Position numbers and translations under genes: made by a program. A stretch of DNA of 64,000 bases from Natrinema zhouii (GTDB taxonomy: Archaea; Halobacteriota; Halobacteria; Halobacteriales; Natrialbaceae), in NCBI RefSeq assembly GCF_013456555.2, contig NZ_CP084884.1, positions 248,001-312,000 on the forward strand. The letters are read 5' to 3'. Within the stretch, counting starts at the first letter, position 1. Every line of letters begins with the position of its first letter. Positions 34,903-43,562 of this stretch are shown one piece after another. The notes beneath the pieces were generated by a model. It did not search any database and had not been told where the DNA came from. It saw only the letters and a program-made list of their open reading frames with translations.

Positions 34903-35217
34903 AAAGTAGGGACGTGAACAGGACTCATTGAAATGTTACTGTTCCGGTCACGTCGAAGCACAGCAATATGTTCGTATACGTAATTGCTGTTCGTAGAGAC
35001 AAACGATGGAACGCTGCGGGTTGGAATCTACTCACTCTCTATCAAGAACAGCGTGTTGAAGACAGAGCGGAAATTCAGCACGGCACCCTACTCTCTCTGA
35101 TCACTACTAAGAACAGCGTTTGAAGGGGCTACTCGTTTATTTTTCTGAGTAGAAGACGCGCCTTGACTTATTTTTCTGGGAATACTATCCTGTGCCCAAT
35201 AATTGCGTAGGACAGAT
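34903..35217. other. Gene-free interval with imperfect direct repeats
   Basis: No coding sequence supported. CTACTC-ACTCTC...AAGAACAGCGTGTTGAAG and CTACTCTCTCTGATC...AAGAACAGCGTTTGAAG form an imperfect direct repeat near 35027-35126, with a further TTCAAGAACAGAGCGCG at 35713. It may be mobile-element debris. Confidence 0.45.
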
Positions 35218-35643
35218 CTATCGGGTAACCAAGACGACCCCAATAACTGTGAACGCTATCCCAGCAAGTCTCGTTATCGTAACTTCGTCTCCGAGGACGA
35301 CCATACCGATGATGGCCGCAATGACGAAGTACATCGCACCGAGAGTAGAGACGATTGTTGTTGACCCTCCAGAGAGGCCAACGTACATCGAAATAAGGCC
35401 TATTCCGGTGAACAACCCGGCCGTACCAGCGAGCAGTCCTCCTCTCACAGTGATGGCGAGCGATGCGTCCGAAACGAGGATGAATCCGAGTGCGAAGGGC
35501 CCCGCAACAAGATAGGAGATCGCGGCGGCCGTCCTCGGGTCGATGGACTCCGACGCAGCGTTGCCCAAGACTACCCAAATTCCCCACGTTACCATTGTAA
35601 TCAACCCAAAGAAAACAGCCGAATCTATCTCAGGGAACCCCAT
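35218..35643 (-). CDS. Single-domain EamA-type transporter
   Basis: A 141-residue, four- to five-span protein with one EamA (DMT) domain: TMVTWGIWVVLGNAASESIDPRTAAAISYL, then GLFTGIGLISMYVGLSGGSTTIVSTLGAMYFVIAAIIGMVVLGDEV. Full DMT exporters have two such domains, so this one probably dimerises. Substrate unknown. The start at 35643 (MGFPEIDSAV) begins the first helix; the longer frame adds a charged leader. Confidence 0.8.
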   Translation of the reverse strand: MGFPEIDSAVFFGLITMVTWGIWVVLGNAASESIDPRTAAAISYLVAGPFALGFILVSDASLAITVRGGLLAGTAGLFTGIGLISMYVGLSGGSTTIVSTLGAMYFVIAAIIGMVVLGDEVTITRLAGIAFTVIGVVLVTR

Positions 35644-35877
35644 CGTGTGCGATCTCCATCGCCACTGGAAAACACCTCTCCCTTCATTATCTGCGATTCT
35701 TAAACAGTCTCCGTTCAAGAACAGAGCGCGTTAGTGTGCTACAATATGCAACACGACTCAACAGATATCATCGATAACTGATAGAGATCCGCCATTCAGT
35801 TCGCACACGTACTTACCGGATCAAGTGCTCCAGTTTCAGGTGCCGTTTTGCATACTAAACCCGTATTCCAACGACTG

Positions 35878-36801
35878 TTAGAAGAACAGCGCCGGCACGG
35901 AGTTCCGGAAGATGTTGAGCGAGATAACGAACAGGAGTCCGACGACGAACCAGTTGAACGCGCGCTCGTCGAACTCGAGGCGTCGGAGATACGTCCCCAC
36001 CAGTAGGCCGACGATCGTGACGACGGCGATCACCGACCCGAGCCAGAGCCGGTAGGTCGTCAGGAGATCGGTGAACAGCGCCATCTGTATGATACGAACC
36101 GTAAATATCGTTCCGAGAACCATTGCCAACCCGCCGATGTATCGCTCGGCATCCCGCTCGAAGGTGTGGAAGTACGCCGGGAGCAGCGGCCCGAGATTCG
36201 CGAGAGCGAGCAGGAAGCCTTGGGAAAACCCAGCCATACCGAGGGCGACTGGGTGGTGTGCTTCATCGACCGTGACGAAGTTCTGGACGACCTGAAAGAC
36301 AACGTAACTGAGGAGGACGAGTCCGATAACGAAGGGGACGAGCGGTCCGGCGCTGTACGTTGCCAACGCTGCGACGCCGATAATAGTCCCAATAACGGCG
36401 AGCAATAGGAGCGACCACTCCTCGCGAACGAACGACCGCCCCGTTCCGGTTTCCGCGATCTGGAACATATTGAGCATCCACGGGGGAATCGCCAAGACGA
36501 CGACGGCGACGGTCGGATCGATCACCGTCGCGAATATCGGTGTCATGATGAGCGAGTAGCCAAAGCCGGTCATTCCCTTGACGATGCCAGCGACAATCGC
36601 GACCATGCTCAGTACGGCGAGCAATCCGACTGAAAGTTCGGACTGAACGCCCCGTCCGGCGTTCTCGAAACCCGGGAAGAAGACGATCGAGGCGACGAGA
36701 ACGGTCAGCGTCGCGCCGACCATCGTCACCTCGCGGTACTGAAACTCGAAGAGATTGGTGAAGAACTGTTCGACATCGACTGTAGTTTCGGGAGCACTCA
36801 T
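35878..36801 (-). CDS. TauE/SafE-family sulfite exporter
   Basis: A 307-residue protein with about eight membrane segments and the TauE/SafE (TSUP) pattern: IVAGIVKGMTGFGYSLIMTPIFA in the first half and GFSQGFLLALANLGPLLPAYF in the second. The family exports sulfite, sulfoacetate or other sulfonates. It is divergent from a thioredoxin-like gene and could remove sulfite made by the persulfide dioxygenases. A second, more canonical TauE is at 43563. Start at MSAPETT chosen as the nearest ATG to the first helix. Confidence 0.85.
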   Translation of the reverse strand: MSAPETTVDVEQFFTNLFEFQYREVTMVGATLTVLVASIVFFPGFENAGRGVQSELSVGLLAVLSMVAIVAGIVKGMTGFGYSLIMTPIFATVIDPTVAVVVLAIPPWMLNMFQIAETGTGRSFVREEWSLLLLAVIGTIIGVAALATYSAGPLVPFVIGLVLLSYVVFQVVQNFVTVDEAHHPVALGMAGFSQGFLLALANLGPLLPAYFHTFERDAERYIGGLAMVLGTIFTVRIIQMALFTDLLTTYRLWLGSVIAVVTIVGLLVGTYLRRLEFDERAFNWFVVGLLFVISLNIFRNSVPALFF

Positions 36802-36892
36802 ACTAGTTCGAAGGCGCATCTCGACCGATCGAGATCGCCGTTTCGAGGACATCGGTCGGCCATCCGTATTCCACTGTGTTATTCGGCGAAAT

Positions 36893-37054
36893 TTATCGAA
36901 GCTCGAGTTGCGTATAATCTGGAGAAGCGGCGAATACAGCCTTCTCGAACTCGTTCACAGGGATAACTCGAGAAACAGCTCTGTCGTCTATAGCGGCAAT
37001 ATTAGCCACCAGTTTTCCGATCGTCGGTACGCGGTCGTCACCATCTTCGTTCAT
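36893..37054 (-). CDS. Small acidic hypothetical protein
   Basis: A 53-residue protein (MNEDGDDRVPTIG, then VANIAAIDDRAV and FEKAVFAASPDYTQL). The codon use is plausible and the sequence acidic, but it has no domain. It is divergent from the thioredoxin-like gene at 37134, and TATTGTGCAA in between could serve either gene. Confidence 0.4.
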   Translation of the reverse strand: MNEDGDDRVPTIGKLVANIAAIDDRAVSRVIPVNEFEKAVFAASPDYTQLELR

Positions 37055-37082
37055 GGATCGATCGACCGGTTGCACAATAGTA

Positions 37083-37112
37083 TTGTACACCTTCTGCAAA
37101 ACACTGATACGC
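37083..37112 (+). promoter_or_regulatory. Redox/sulfur element and TATA of thioredoxin-like gene
   Basis: TTGTACACCTTCTGCAAAAC then TGATAC, about 26 bases before the ATG at 37134. The left arm TTGTAC is 22 bases before the TATA position, as in the other sites. Confidence 0.45.
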
Positions 37113-37133
37113 ATTCGGACCCTAGCAGTGTTG

Positions 37134-37505
37134 ATGACCGAACCCACACCCTCAGAGGTGACCGACGATGGTCGCGCGACCCAGAAACCCGTCCAGTTAC
37201 ACGACGTGGCCGACTACGACGACCTGCTCGCGGCACACGACCTCGTCTTGCTCGAGTTCGTCACGTCCGGCTGTGGAATCTGTGCGTCGATGGAGCCGGT
37301 GCTCAGCGGGGTCGCGCGCAGCGCACCTGGCGTCGTGGCGACGGTGAACGCCGGTCTCGTCCCGGATCTCGCCGCCGAGTTCGGCGTCCAGAGCGTCCCG
37401 ACGCTCGTCGTCCTGCGCGACGGCGAGGAAGTCGCCCGCCTCGACGACGGGTTCCAGAGCACTGAAACGCTCGTGGACATCCTCGAGACGCACGCGGCGC
37501 GCTAA
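37134..37505 (+). CDS. Thioredoxin-like protein with CGIC site
   Basis: A 123-residue cytoplasmic thioredoxin-fold protein. The active site is SGCGICASM in place of WCGPC, with the cis-proline loop QSVPTLVVL. The CGIC site, lacking Trp and Pro, should be more oxidising or isomerase-like. Start at MTEPTPSE is leaderless with a TATA-like TGATAC at -26. Its last codons and the bases after the stop are exactly repeated, inverted, inside the broken carbamoyltransferase gene. Confidence 0.85.
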   Translation: MTEPTPSEVTDDGRATQKPVQLHDVADYDDLLAAHDLVLLEFVTSGCGICASMEPVLSGVARSAPGVVATVNAGLVPDLAAEFGVQSVPTLVVLRDGEEVARLDDGFQSTETLVDILETHAAR

Positions 37506-37514
37506 CGTCGCCGA
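37481..37514 (+). repeat. 34-bp inverted repeat, copy 1 (3' end of thioredoxin-like gene)
   Basis: These 34 bases, from CCTCGAGACGC to AACGTCGCCGA, are identical to the reverse complement of 38124-38157. They include the gene's final codons LETHAAR and TAA in the same reading phase as the other copy. Confidence 0.85.
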
Positions 37515-37540
37515 CGACTGTCCCGAGGACGGTCTCGCTG

Positions 37541-39299
37541 CTACTGCTGTATCGGGTCCAGCGCGTCTCCCGAACGGAGTGCCAGGTCCGAACGCCGATC
37601 CGTTTTCGTCACGTCCTTTTCGACCACGAGGTCCTCGAGGACGAGCACGTCGAGTCCCATCCCGTAGAAGTCCTTGATCGCCTGCGTCGGCGTCCGGACG
37701 ATCGGTTCGGCGTGATCGTTGAACGAGGTGTTGAGGACGACCGGCACACCGGTGATGTCGGCGAACTCGCCGATGAGCCGGTGATAGCGCGGGTGCTGGT
37801 CCTCGCGAACGGTCTGGGGGCGCGTCGAGTCGTCGGCCGGATGCAAGACGGCCTCGAGTTCGTCGGTTCGCTCGGGCCGGATGTCGTAGGCATCGATCAT
37901 GAACGGCGCTGAACCGCCGTCGATGAGGTACTCCTCGGCGGCCGACTCGAGCATCGAGGGAGCGAACGGTCGCCACTCCTCGCGGTGTTTGACGAACCGG
38001 TTGACCCGGTCGCGAGACGCGGCGGTGCGGGGATCGGCGAGGATGCTCCTGGCGCCGAGCGCTCGCGGCCCCATCTCCAGCCGGCCCTGGAACCAGCCGA
38101 CGAGGTCGCCGTCGGCGAGTCGTTCGGCGACGTTAGCGCGCCGCGTGCGTCTCGAGGGTCGAGCGGATCTCCTCGGTCTCGTACTCGGGGCCGAGATAGA
38201 CATCGGTCTGCCGGTCGACGGCCGATGGCGGCTGTCCCGCCCATCCCGCACCGAGCGCGAGCCCCGCGTCGTTGGCGACCGGCTGGACGAAGACGTCGTC
38301 GACGTGTGGTGACTCACGAACGCACTTGTTCAGCTTGCAGTTCAGCGCGACGCCGCCGGCGAGTGCGACGTTCGCCGTGTTCAACTGATCGACGGCTGTC
38401 TCCGCGATGTCGACGACCGTCTCCTCGAGCAGTTTCTGAGCGGTGTGTGCGAGGTCTTTCTCCCACTGGTCGAAGTCGCCGGGCGTCTCGTTTCGAGGAC
38501 GGCCGAACTCGCCCTCGAGGATTTCGACGCCGTGGCCGGTCCCCCAGCGCTTCGTCAGGTCGGTGACGTCGTAGTCCGTGCCCGTGTCGATCAGGTCGCG
38601 CAGGACGCTCTCGATCTCCGGGTTGTCCTCGCCGTAGGGTGCCAGTCCCATCACTTTCCCCTCGCCGTTGAACATCCGGTAGCCGAGGTACTCCGTGACG
38701 ACCGCGAAGAAGAGCCCGAGACTGTTCGGGTGTTCATAAGTGTACGCGCGTGTCAGGCCGTCCTCGTCGCCGCGCCAGACGACCGTCGAGTCATACTCGC
38801 CTTTCGCGTCGAGCGTGAGGACGACCCCCTCGTCGAACCCCGACGGGTGGAACGCGCTCGCGGCGTGACAGCGGTGATGCGAAATCGTCTCGACCGGCGG
38901 CACCGGCGAACCGATCGACTCGAGGCGGTTCTCGATCTGTCGGGTCGGGACGAACCGACTCCGAACCTGCGTGACGAGCGTCTCCTCGAGCGCGGAGAGT
39001 TTTCGTCCGACTCCGGGCGCTCGGATCGCATCAGAAACGTAGTGTGAAGCGATCTTGCCACGGAGTTGCGGCTCGTATGGAAGAAAGATACGATCCAGGT
39101 CCGAAAGGGTCAGATTTCGATGGTCGAGACACGCCCGAATCGCGTGTTCGGGAAACGTATCCGTGGCGTGTTTTTCCCGCGTGTATCGCTCTTCCTCGAC
39201 GCCGAAGACGGGCGTCCCGTCATCGAAAAGAACGGCGCTCGGGTCGTGCTGGCCGTAGAGTCCGATCGCCGGTTTGAACGCGAGTTGATAGTCAGTCAT
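37541..39299 (-). pseudogene. NodU/HypF-type carbamoyltransferase, frameshifted
   Basis: Two frames make one carbamoyltransferase. ATG 39299 begins MTDYQLAFKPAIGLYGQHDPS; the ASKHA-type N-terminal domain shows VFGVEEERYTREKH, ISHHRCHAASAF and GGVALNCKLN. This frame ends in STLETHAAR then TAA. The other frame carries the C-terminal domain, WFQGRLEMGPRALGARSIL, VVLNTSFNDHAEPIV and YGMGLDVLVL. Family members transfer carbamoyl groups to sugars or thiols. The break is in the 34-bp repeat shared with the thioredoxin-like gene, and some 10-15 residues usual here are missing. A GATTTGCTG operator lies upstream. Confidence 0.85.
38124..38157 (-). repeat. 34-bp inverted repeat, copy 2 (inside carbamoyltransferase)
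   Basis: Exact reverse complement of 37481-37514. The frame break of the carbamoyltransferase lies in this copy. Homology continues five bases (CGACT) beyond a single-base indel. Confidence 0.85.
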
Positions 39300-39353
39300 G
39301 GCTCGTGAAAGTGGTGTATCGTAACCTAATCCAGGGGACGGCAAAACGACGCT

Positions 39354-39380
39354 GACGATTTGCTGGGTCAGCAAATCGTC
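39354..39380. promoter_or_regulatory. Perfect GATTTGCTG operator before carbamoyltransferase
   Basis: GACGATTTGCTG, GGT, CAGCAAATCGTC: exact 12-bp arms, the longest of the five sites, 55 bases upstream of the ATG at 39299. Confidence 0.75.
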
Positions 39381-39744
39381 GGCGACGCAGTCGTGTTCGT
39401 CGTCGCCGCACTGGCGGTCCGCATTCTCACGGATCTCGACGCGATCGAGCACTCTGCCCGAGACCTCGCCCGGCGCGACGCCTGCGAGCAGTCCACCGAC
39501 CGTCAGTGTCAGCTACCGCTCGAGGTGTATTCACGGTTCTCGTCGCCCCTTCTCCGACAGCAGAAATCGGTATCCCCGATCGAACTGGATACCGGTTCGT
39601 GAACGGGAAAACTGTTCCGTTGGGGCAGGAATCCGCTGGGCCGCACGTTCGTCTTCCACTTCCCGTTAGCGAACTCGAACTGTTCTCTCACGACGGTCGT
39701 CCAGAGCCCCGACGACAGCGTGACCGTTCGACCGACTGACGACG

Positions 39745-40855
39745 TTAGTTCGCGGCGCAGTTGTTCGGCCCGAGTTCGAGCGCCTCGACGTCGCCGACGG
39801 GTTGCTCCCTGCCCCAGTTGATCTGCTTGATCTCGTTGTAGTTCGCTGGTTCGTCCGCGAGGCTCTCGACGATGGTTTCGACGAACGCTTCCTCGTCGCC
39901 GTCCCCGACGTAACTCAGGAGTTCGTTGGTCGTCTCTTCTCGGAGGTCGCCGAATTCGGTCGCCAGCGGGCGAATCGACTCGTCGCTGAAGTGACCCGGA
40001 AGGACGACGGTTTCGTCCTCGAGAGCCGTCAGTCGCTCGAGACTGTCGAACAGCTGGCCGGCGGCCTCGCGGACGGCCTCCTCCGCGCCGTCCTCGAGGT
40101 CAGGGCGGCCGACGCTGCGGAGGAACAGCGTGTCCCCGGATAGCACCGCGTCGCCGAACCGGAACGAGACGCTGCCGGGAGTGTGTCCCGGCGTGTGGAG
40201 CACCTCGAGGTCGCGGTCGCCGACGGAAACCGTCTCGCCGCCCGCGAGTTCCGTGACGTCCTCGAGTTCGCCGGCGTCGTCCCCGTGGAGGTAGTAGGGG
40301 ACATCGAGTTCGCCGGGCGCCCGAGACGTGGTCCGCGTGGGCGTGGCTGTCCGCGACGCCGACGATCTCGAGATCGCGCTCGTCGGCCGCGTTCAGATAC
40401 CGATCGATGTACTGACTCGGATCGACGACGACGGCCTCGTCACCGTCGTGGGCGAGATAGGAGACGCAGCCCGTGCCGGGGCGGACGATCTGGACGACGC
40501 CGTCGGCGGCGTCGACATCGTACTGACGGTGGACGCGACCCCAGCCGTTCATCCCGTCGTCGACCGACTTCGCGTCGAACCCGTGTTCGCGGAGGAATTC
40601 CGCCGCTCGCGTGGACGTGATACCGGCGACGCAGACGACCGCGATCTCCGTGTCTTTCGGCAGTTCGTCCAGTTGCTCTTCGAGCGTGGAGTAGTCGTAC
40701 TCCAGCAGTTCGTCGTAGATAGGAACGTTCGTGCTCCCGTCGATCTGCCACTCCTCGTAGTCGTCCTCGTTCCTGACGTCGAGGACGAAGAGGTCTTCCC
40801 CGTCTTCTTCGATACGCCGTGCGACTTCCGCCGGATCGAAGTTGGTATTGCTCAT
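39745..40855 (-). pseudogene. Rhodanese-MBL persulfide dioxygenase-like gene, frameshifted
   Basis: ATG 40855 starts a rhodanese domain (Cys75 in VVCVAGITST) and the first MBL motif DSHAHADHVSGA; the frame is then lost near 40310-40325. The next frame gives ELDVPYYLHGDDAGELED, LHTPGHTPGSV, SGDTLFLRSVGRPDL, LPGHFSD and ends ALELGPNNCAAN. About 4 residues and one reading phase are missing at the joint. The TATA-like CTTAAG is 26 bases upstream of the ATG, so transcription may persist. The rhodanese domain alone could still be made. It is the third copy of this fusion in the window. Confidence 0.85.
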
Positions 40856-41116
40856 TATGCCCAATTCTATACGACGACGCTTCTTAAGTTCGTCGGTCAG
40901 TTCGGGCGCGCTCGACTCGAGCGAGCGACGCAGCCGATTCGTCTGCACACCGGACCTGGTGGGCCCACACGACGATCTCATTGTCCTACGGAAGACGCCG
41001 AAAATCCTGAACGAGCCGCCAATAGGGTCGAACGACGATGTCCCCTGTTCCGATTCCGACGAAGTAGGAATTGGCCGGAACTGCATATACGGGGTATTCA
41101 TAGATACGATTGAATC

Positions 41117-42958
41117 ATGGGTGATCAGACTGAGCCGACCGGACCGAGTATCTCACGCCGGGAGCTCTGCATCGCAGCCGGTGCCACGGGTATCTCGGCT
41201 CTCGCGGGCTGTTCGGCGCCGACGAATCCGTCTCGAGCCGAGAGCGCGACGACGATAACGGACCACTCGTCGCCGGACCTCGAGAAGTGGGTCGACGAGG
41301 TCCCCCGACCGGGCGTCGTGGAACCGTCCGGAACGAAGGACGGACAGCCCCAATACGAGATCGAGATGCGCGAGGTCGAACAGAAACTCCACCGCGATCT
41401 CCCGGCGACGACCGTCTGGGGCTACGACGGGCAGTTTCCCGGCCCGACGATCGAAGCCGAGCAGGGCGAACCGATCTACGTTCGCTGGACGAACGGCCTC
41501 CCGGACGAGCACCTCCTCCCCGTAGACACGACGATCCACAGCGATATCATTCCGTACGATATGCCGGGCGTCCGGACCGTAACGCACCTCCACGGCGGAA
41601 ACGTCGAGTCCGAAAGCGACGGGCACGCGCAGGCGTGGTACACTCGGAACTTCGAAGAGACGGGCCCCGAGTTCCAGAAGAAAGACTACTACTACGTGAA
41701 CGACCAGCCGCCGGCGACGCTGTGGTATCACGACCACTCGCTCGGTATCACACGGCTCAACGTGTACGCCGGACTTGCGGGGTTCTACCTCCTGCGGAAC
41801 GACCACGAACGGAGCCTCGATCTGCCCGAGGGCGAGTACGAGATCCCGCTCGTTTTCCAGGATCGGAGTTTCGAGGAGGACGGATCGCTGTTCTATCCGA
41901 CGGCCATCTCGGACGAGCAAGCCGGCAGCGACGAGTCGCTTCCCGATCCGAGTATCGTTCCGCAGTTCTATGGGGACACGTCCGTCGTCAACGGGAAGGC
42001 CTGGCCGCGCCTCTCCGTCGAACCCAGATCGTATCGATTCCGGCTCCTCAACGGGTCGAATAGCCGATACTACACTCTCAAACTCCGCCAATACGACGAG
42101 TCGTCGGGCGAGGCCGGCGATGACGGGCCGTCGTTCGTCCAGATCGGAAACGACGGCGGCCTCCTCTCGACGCCGGTCGAGATCGAGGACCGCCTCGAAC
42201 TCGGTGCAGGCCAGCGCGCCGATGTCGTCGTCGACTTTGCCGAACACGCCGGTGAGACGCTGCTGCTCCACAACGACGCGCCCGCTCAGTATCGCGGCAG
42301 GACGGGTTTGGGGGACGACGACGACATCGTTTCGCTCCCCGAGATCATGGTCGTGGACGTCGGCGATGACGGGAACTCACAGGACGCGTCCGAAGTCCCC
42401 GACGAACTGACCCGCGTTCCGGACATCCCGGTCGATTCGGTCGACAACGAGCGATATCTCACGCTCAACGGCGGTGCGACCGACGACTACGGCCGGCTGC
42501 TCCACTTGCTCGGAACGGCAGATGAGCGGGACGGCCTCGAGATCGACGACCCCGTGACTGAGGAACCCACGCTCGGTGACACCGAGATCTGGAGTTTCGC
42601 CAACCGGAGCTCAATGTCCCATCCGATGCACCTCCACCTCGTGCACTTCCAGATGTTGGGACGACAATCGATGGGGGACTACGATCCGGACGAGGACGAG
42701 ATCGATCTCGAGGCGCTCGAGGCACCCGAGCCGTACGAACGAGGATGGAACGACGTGATCACCGTCGATCCCGGTGAAATCGTCCACGTGATCGTCCATT
42801 TCGGCGAGCACGACGGGCTGTTCAACGACCAGACGGGCACGTACATGTGGCACTGCCACATGATCGAACACGAGGACCACGACATGATGCGGCCGTTCAC
42901 CGTCCGACCGAACGACGGCGATGGTGACGACAACGACGATTCGACGACCCGCCGCTGA
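41117..42958 (+). CDS. Multicopper oxidase, CotA/bilirubin-oxidase type
   Basis: A 613-residue exported multicopper oxidase with a twin-arginine lipoprotein signal (SRRELCIAAGATG, lipobox LAGC). Copper ligands are THLHGGNV, WYHDHSLGITR, HPMHLHLVHF and WHCHMIEHEDHDMMRP, all intact. The GG after HLH and the HDHSLG motif place it with CotA/bilirubin oxidase and spore-laccase-like enzymes, distinct from the laccase at 23610. It may oxidise manganese, copper(I) or phenols outside the cell. It is a single gene downstream of the broken rhodanese-MBL gene, read in the opposite direction. Confidence 0.92.
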   Translation: MGDQTEPTGPSISRRELCIAAGATGISALAGCSAPTNPSRAESATTITDHSSPDLEKWVDEVPRPGVVEPSGTKDGQPQYEIEMREVEQKLHRDLPATTVWGYDGQFPGPTIEAEQGEPIYVRWTNGLPDEHLLPVDTTIHSDIIPYDMPGVRTVTHLHGGNVESESDGHAQAWYTRNFEETGPEFQKKDYYYVNDQPPATLWYHDHSLGITRLNVYAGLAGFYLLRNDHERSLDLPEGEYEIPLVFQDRSFEEDGSLFYPTAISDEQAGSDESLPDPSIVPQFYGDTSVVNGKAWPRLSVEPRSYRFRLLNGSNSRYYTLKLRQYDESSGEAGDDGPSFVQIGNDGGLLSTPVEIEDRLELGAGQRADVVVDFAEHAGETLLLHNDAPAQYRGRTGLGDDDDIVSLPEIMVVDVGDDGNSQDASEVPDELTRVPDIPVDSVDNERYLTLNGGATDDYGRLLHLLGTADERDGLEIDDPVTEEPTLGDTEIWSFANRSSMSHPMHLHLVHFQMLGRQSMGDYDPDEDEIDLEALEAPEPYERGWNDVITVDPGEIVHVIVHFGEHDGLFNDQTGTYMWHCHMIEHEDHDMMRPFTVRPNDGDGDDNDDSTTRR

Positions 42959-43052
42959 AGCGGTTGGCTCGGCGGGAGGCTCCCCTCAGCGAAACGATCT
43001 CGAAGCGATTCGTGGAGAGTGAGCGTGAACGTGAGTCGCGGCCGGTAGACGA

Positions 43053-43460
43053 TTAGCTCTGGGCGGGGATCTCGGTGTCAGCTTCGGCGTGTTCGTACTT
43101 GTTCTCGAATTCCTGGATGAGTTGCCCCATCTTCGCGTACCAGTCGTTGAGCTTTCGCTGCATATCGTTCGCGATCTGGGTCGGATCCGTCGGGTAGTAG
43201 ACGTGGTAGTAGCCGCCCTGCTCGTAGTTGATCTGCTCTTTCTGGATGAAGCCGCTCTGGAGCAACCGTTGGATCGATCGGTATGCGGTCGAACGCTCGC
43301 GGTCGACCTGCTCGGCAACCTCGTCGATCGTCAGCGCTTCCTCGCTCTCGACCATCACGCGGAAACAGTCCTTGTCGAGTTGCTTGAGCCCGTGAATACA
43401 CTCGAGTAGCCCTTCGCACTCCATATCCTGCTGCAGTTGTTCCGCCATCGAACTAGCCAT
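43053..43460 (-). CDS. Cysteine-containing TrmB-like winged-helix regulator
   Basis: A 135-residue DNA-binding protein. The wHTH is LTIDEVAEQVDRERSTAYRSIQ then LLQSGFIQKEQINYEQGGYYHVY, and the C-terminus (WYAKMGQLIQEFENKYEHA) is a dimerisation helix. Cys15, Cys21 and Cys32 lie in the helix before the HTH (MECEGLLECIHGLKQLDKDC), placed to sense persulfide, disulfide or metal. Its own promoter has the TTGT-N11-ACAA element found at sulfur and thiol genes, and it is adjacent to the TauE operon; I infer that it is the regulator of this set. Start chosen from TATA at 43491-43496. Confidence 0.85.
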   Translation of the reverse strand: MASSMAEQLQQDMECEGLLECIHGLKQLDKDCFRVMVESEEALTIDEVAEQVDRERSTAYRSIQRLLQSGFIQKEQINYEQGGYYHVYYPTDPTQIANDMQRKLNDWYAKMGQLIQEFENKYEHAEADTEIPAQS

Positions 43461-43490
43461 TGTACTACTAACCGGTAGGGACTGCGTCGG

Positions 43491-43517
43491 TATAAGGGTT
43501 GTGCGAATATTGTACAA
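43491..43517 (-). promoter_or_regulatory. Redox/sulfur operator of the wHTH gene
   Basis: TTGTGCGAATATTGTACAA (43499-43517, plus strand) ends three bases before TTATA on the minus strand. The arms TTGT and ACAA are 11 bases apart, against 9 elsewhere. Confidence 0.6.
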
Positions 43518-43562
43518 TCTCGATGAACCGAGATAGAAACGGTACGAGCGGCGGCTATAGCG

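Noticed and set aside
37197..37976. 259-codon reverse frame spanning the thioredoxin-like and carbamoyltransferase genes
   Set aside because: Crosses two real genes in wrong phase and has no domain.
41153..42271. 372-codon reverse frame over the CotA-type oxidase
   Set aside because: Antisense shadow of an intact multicopper oxidase gene.
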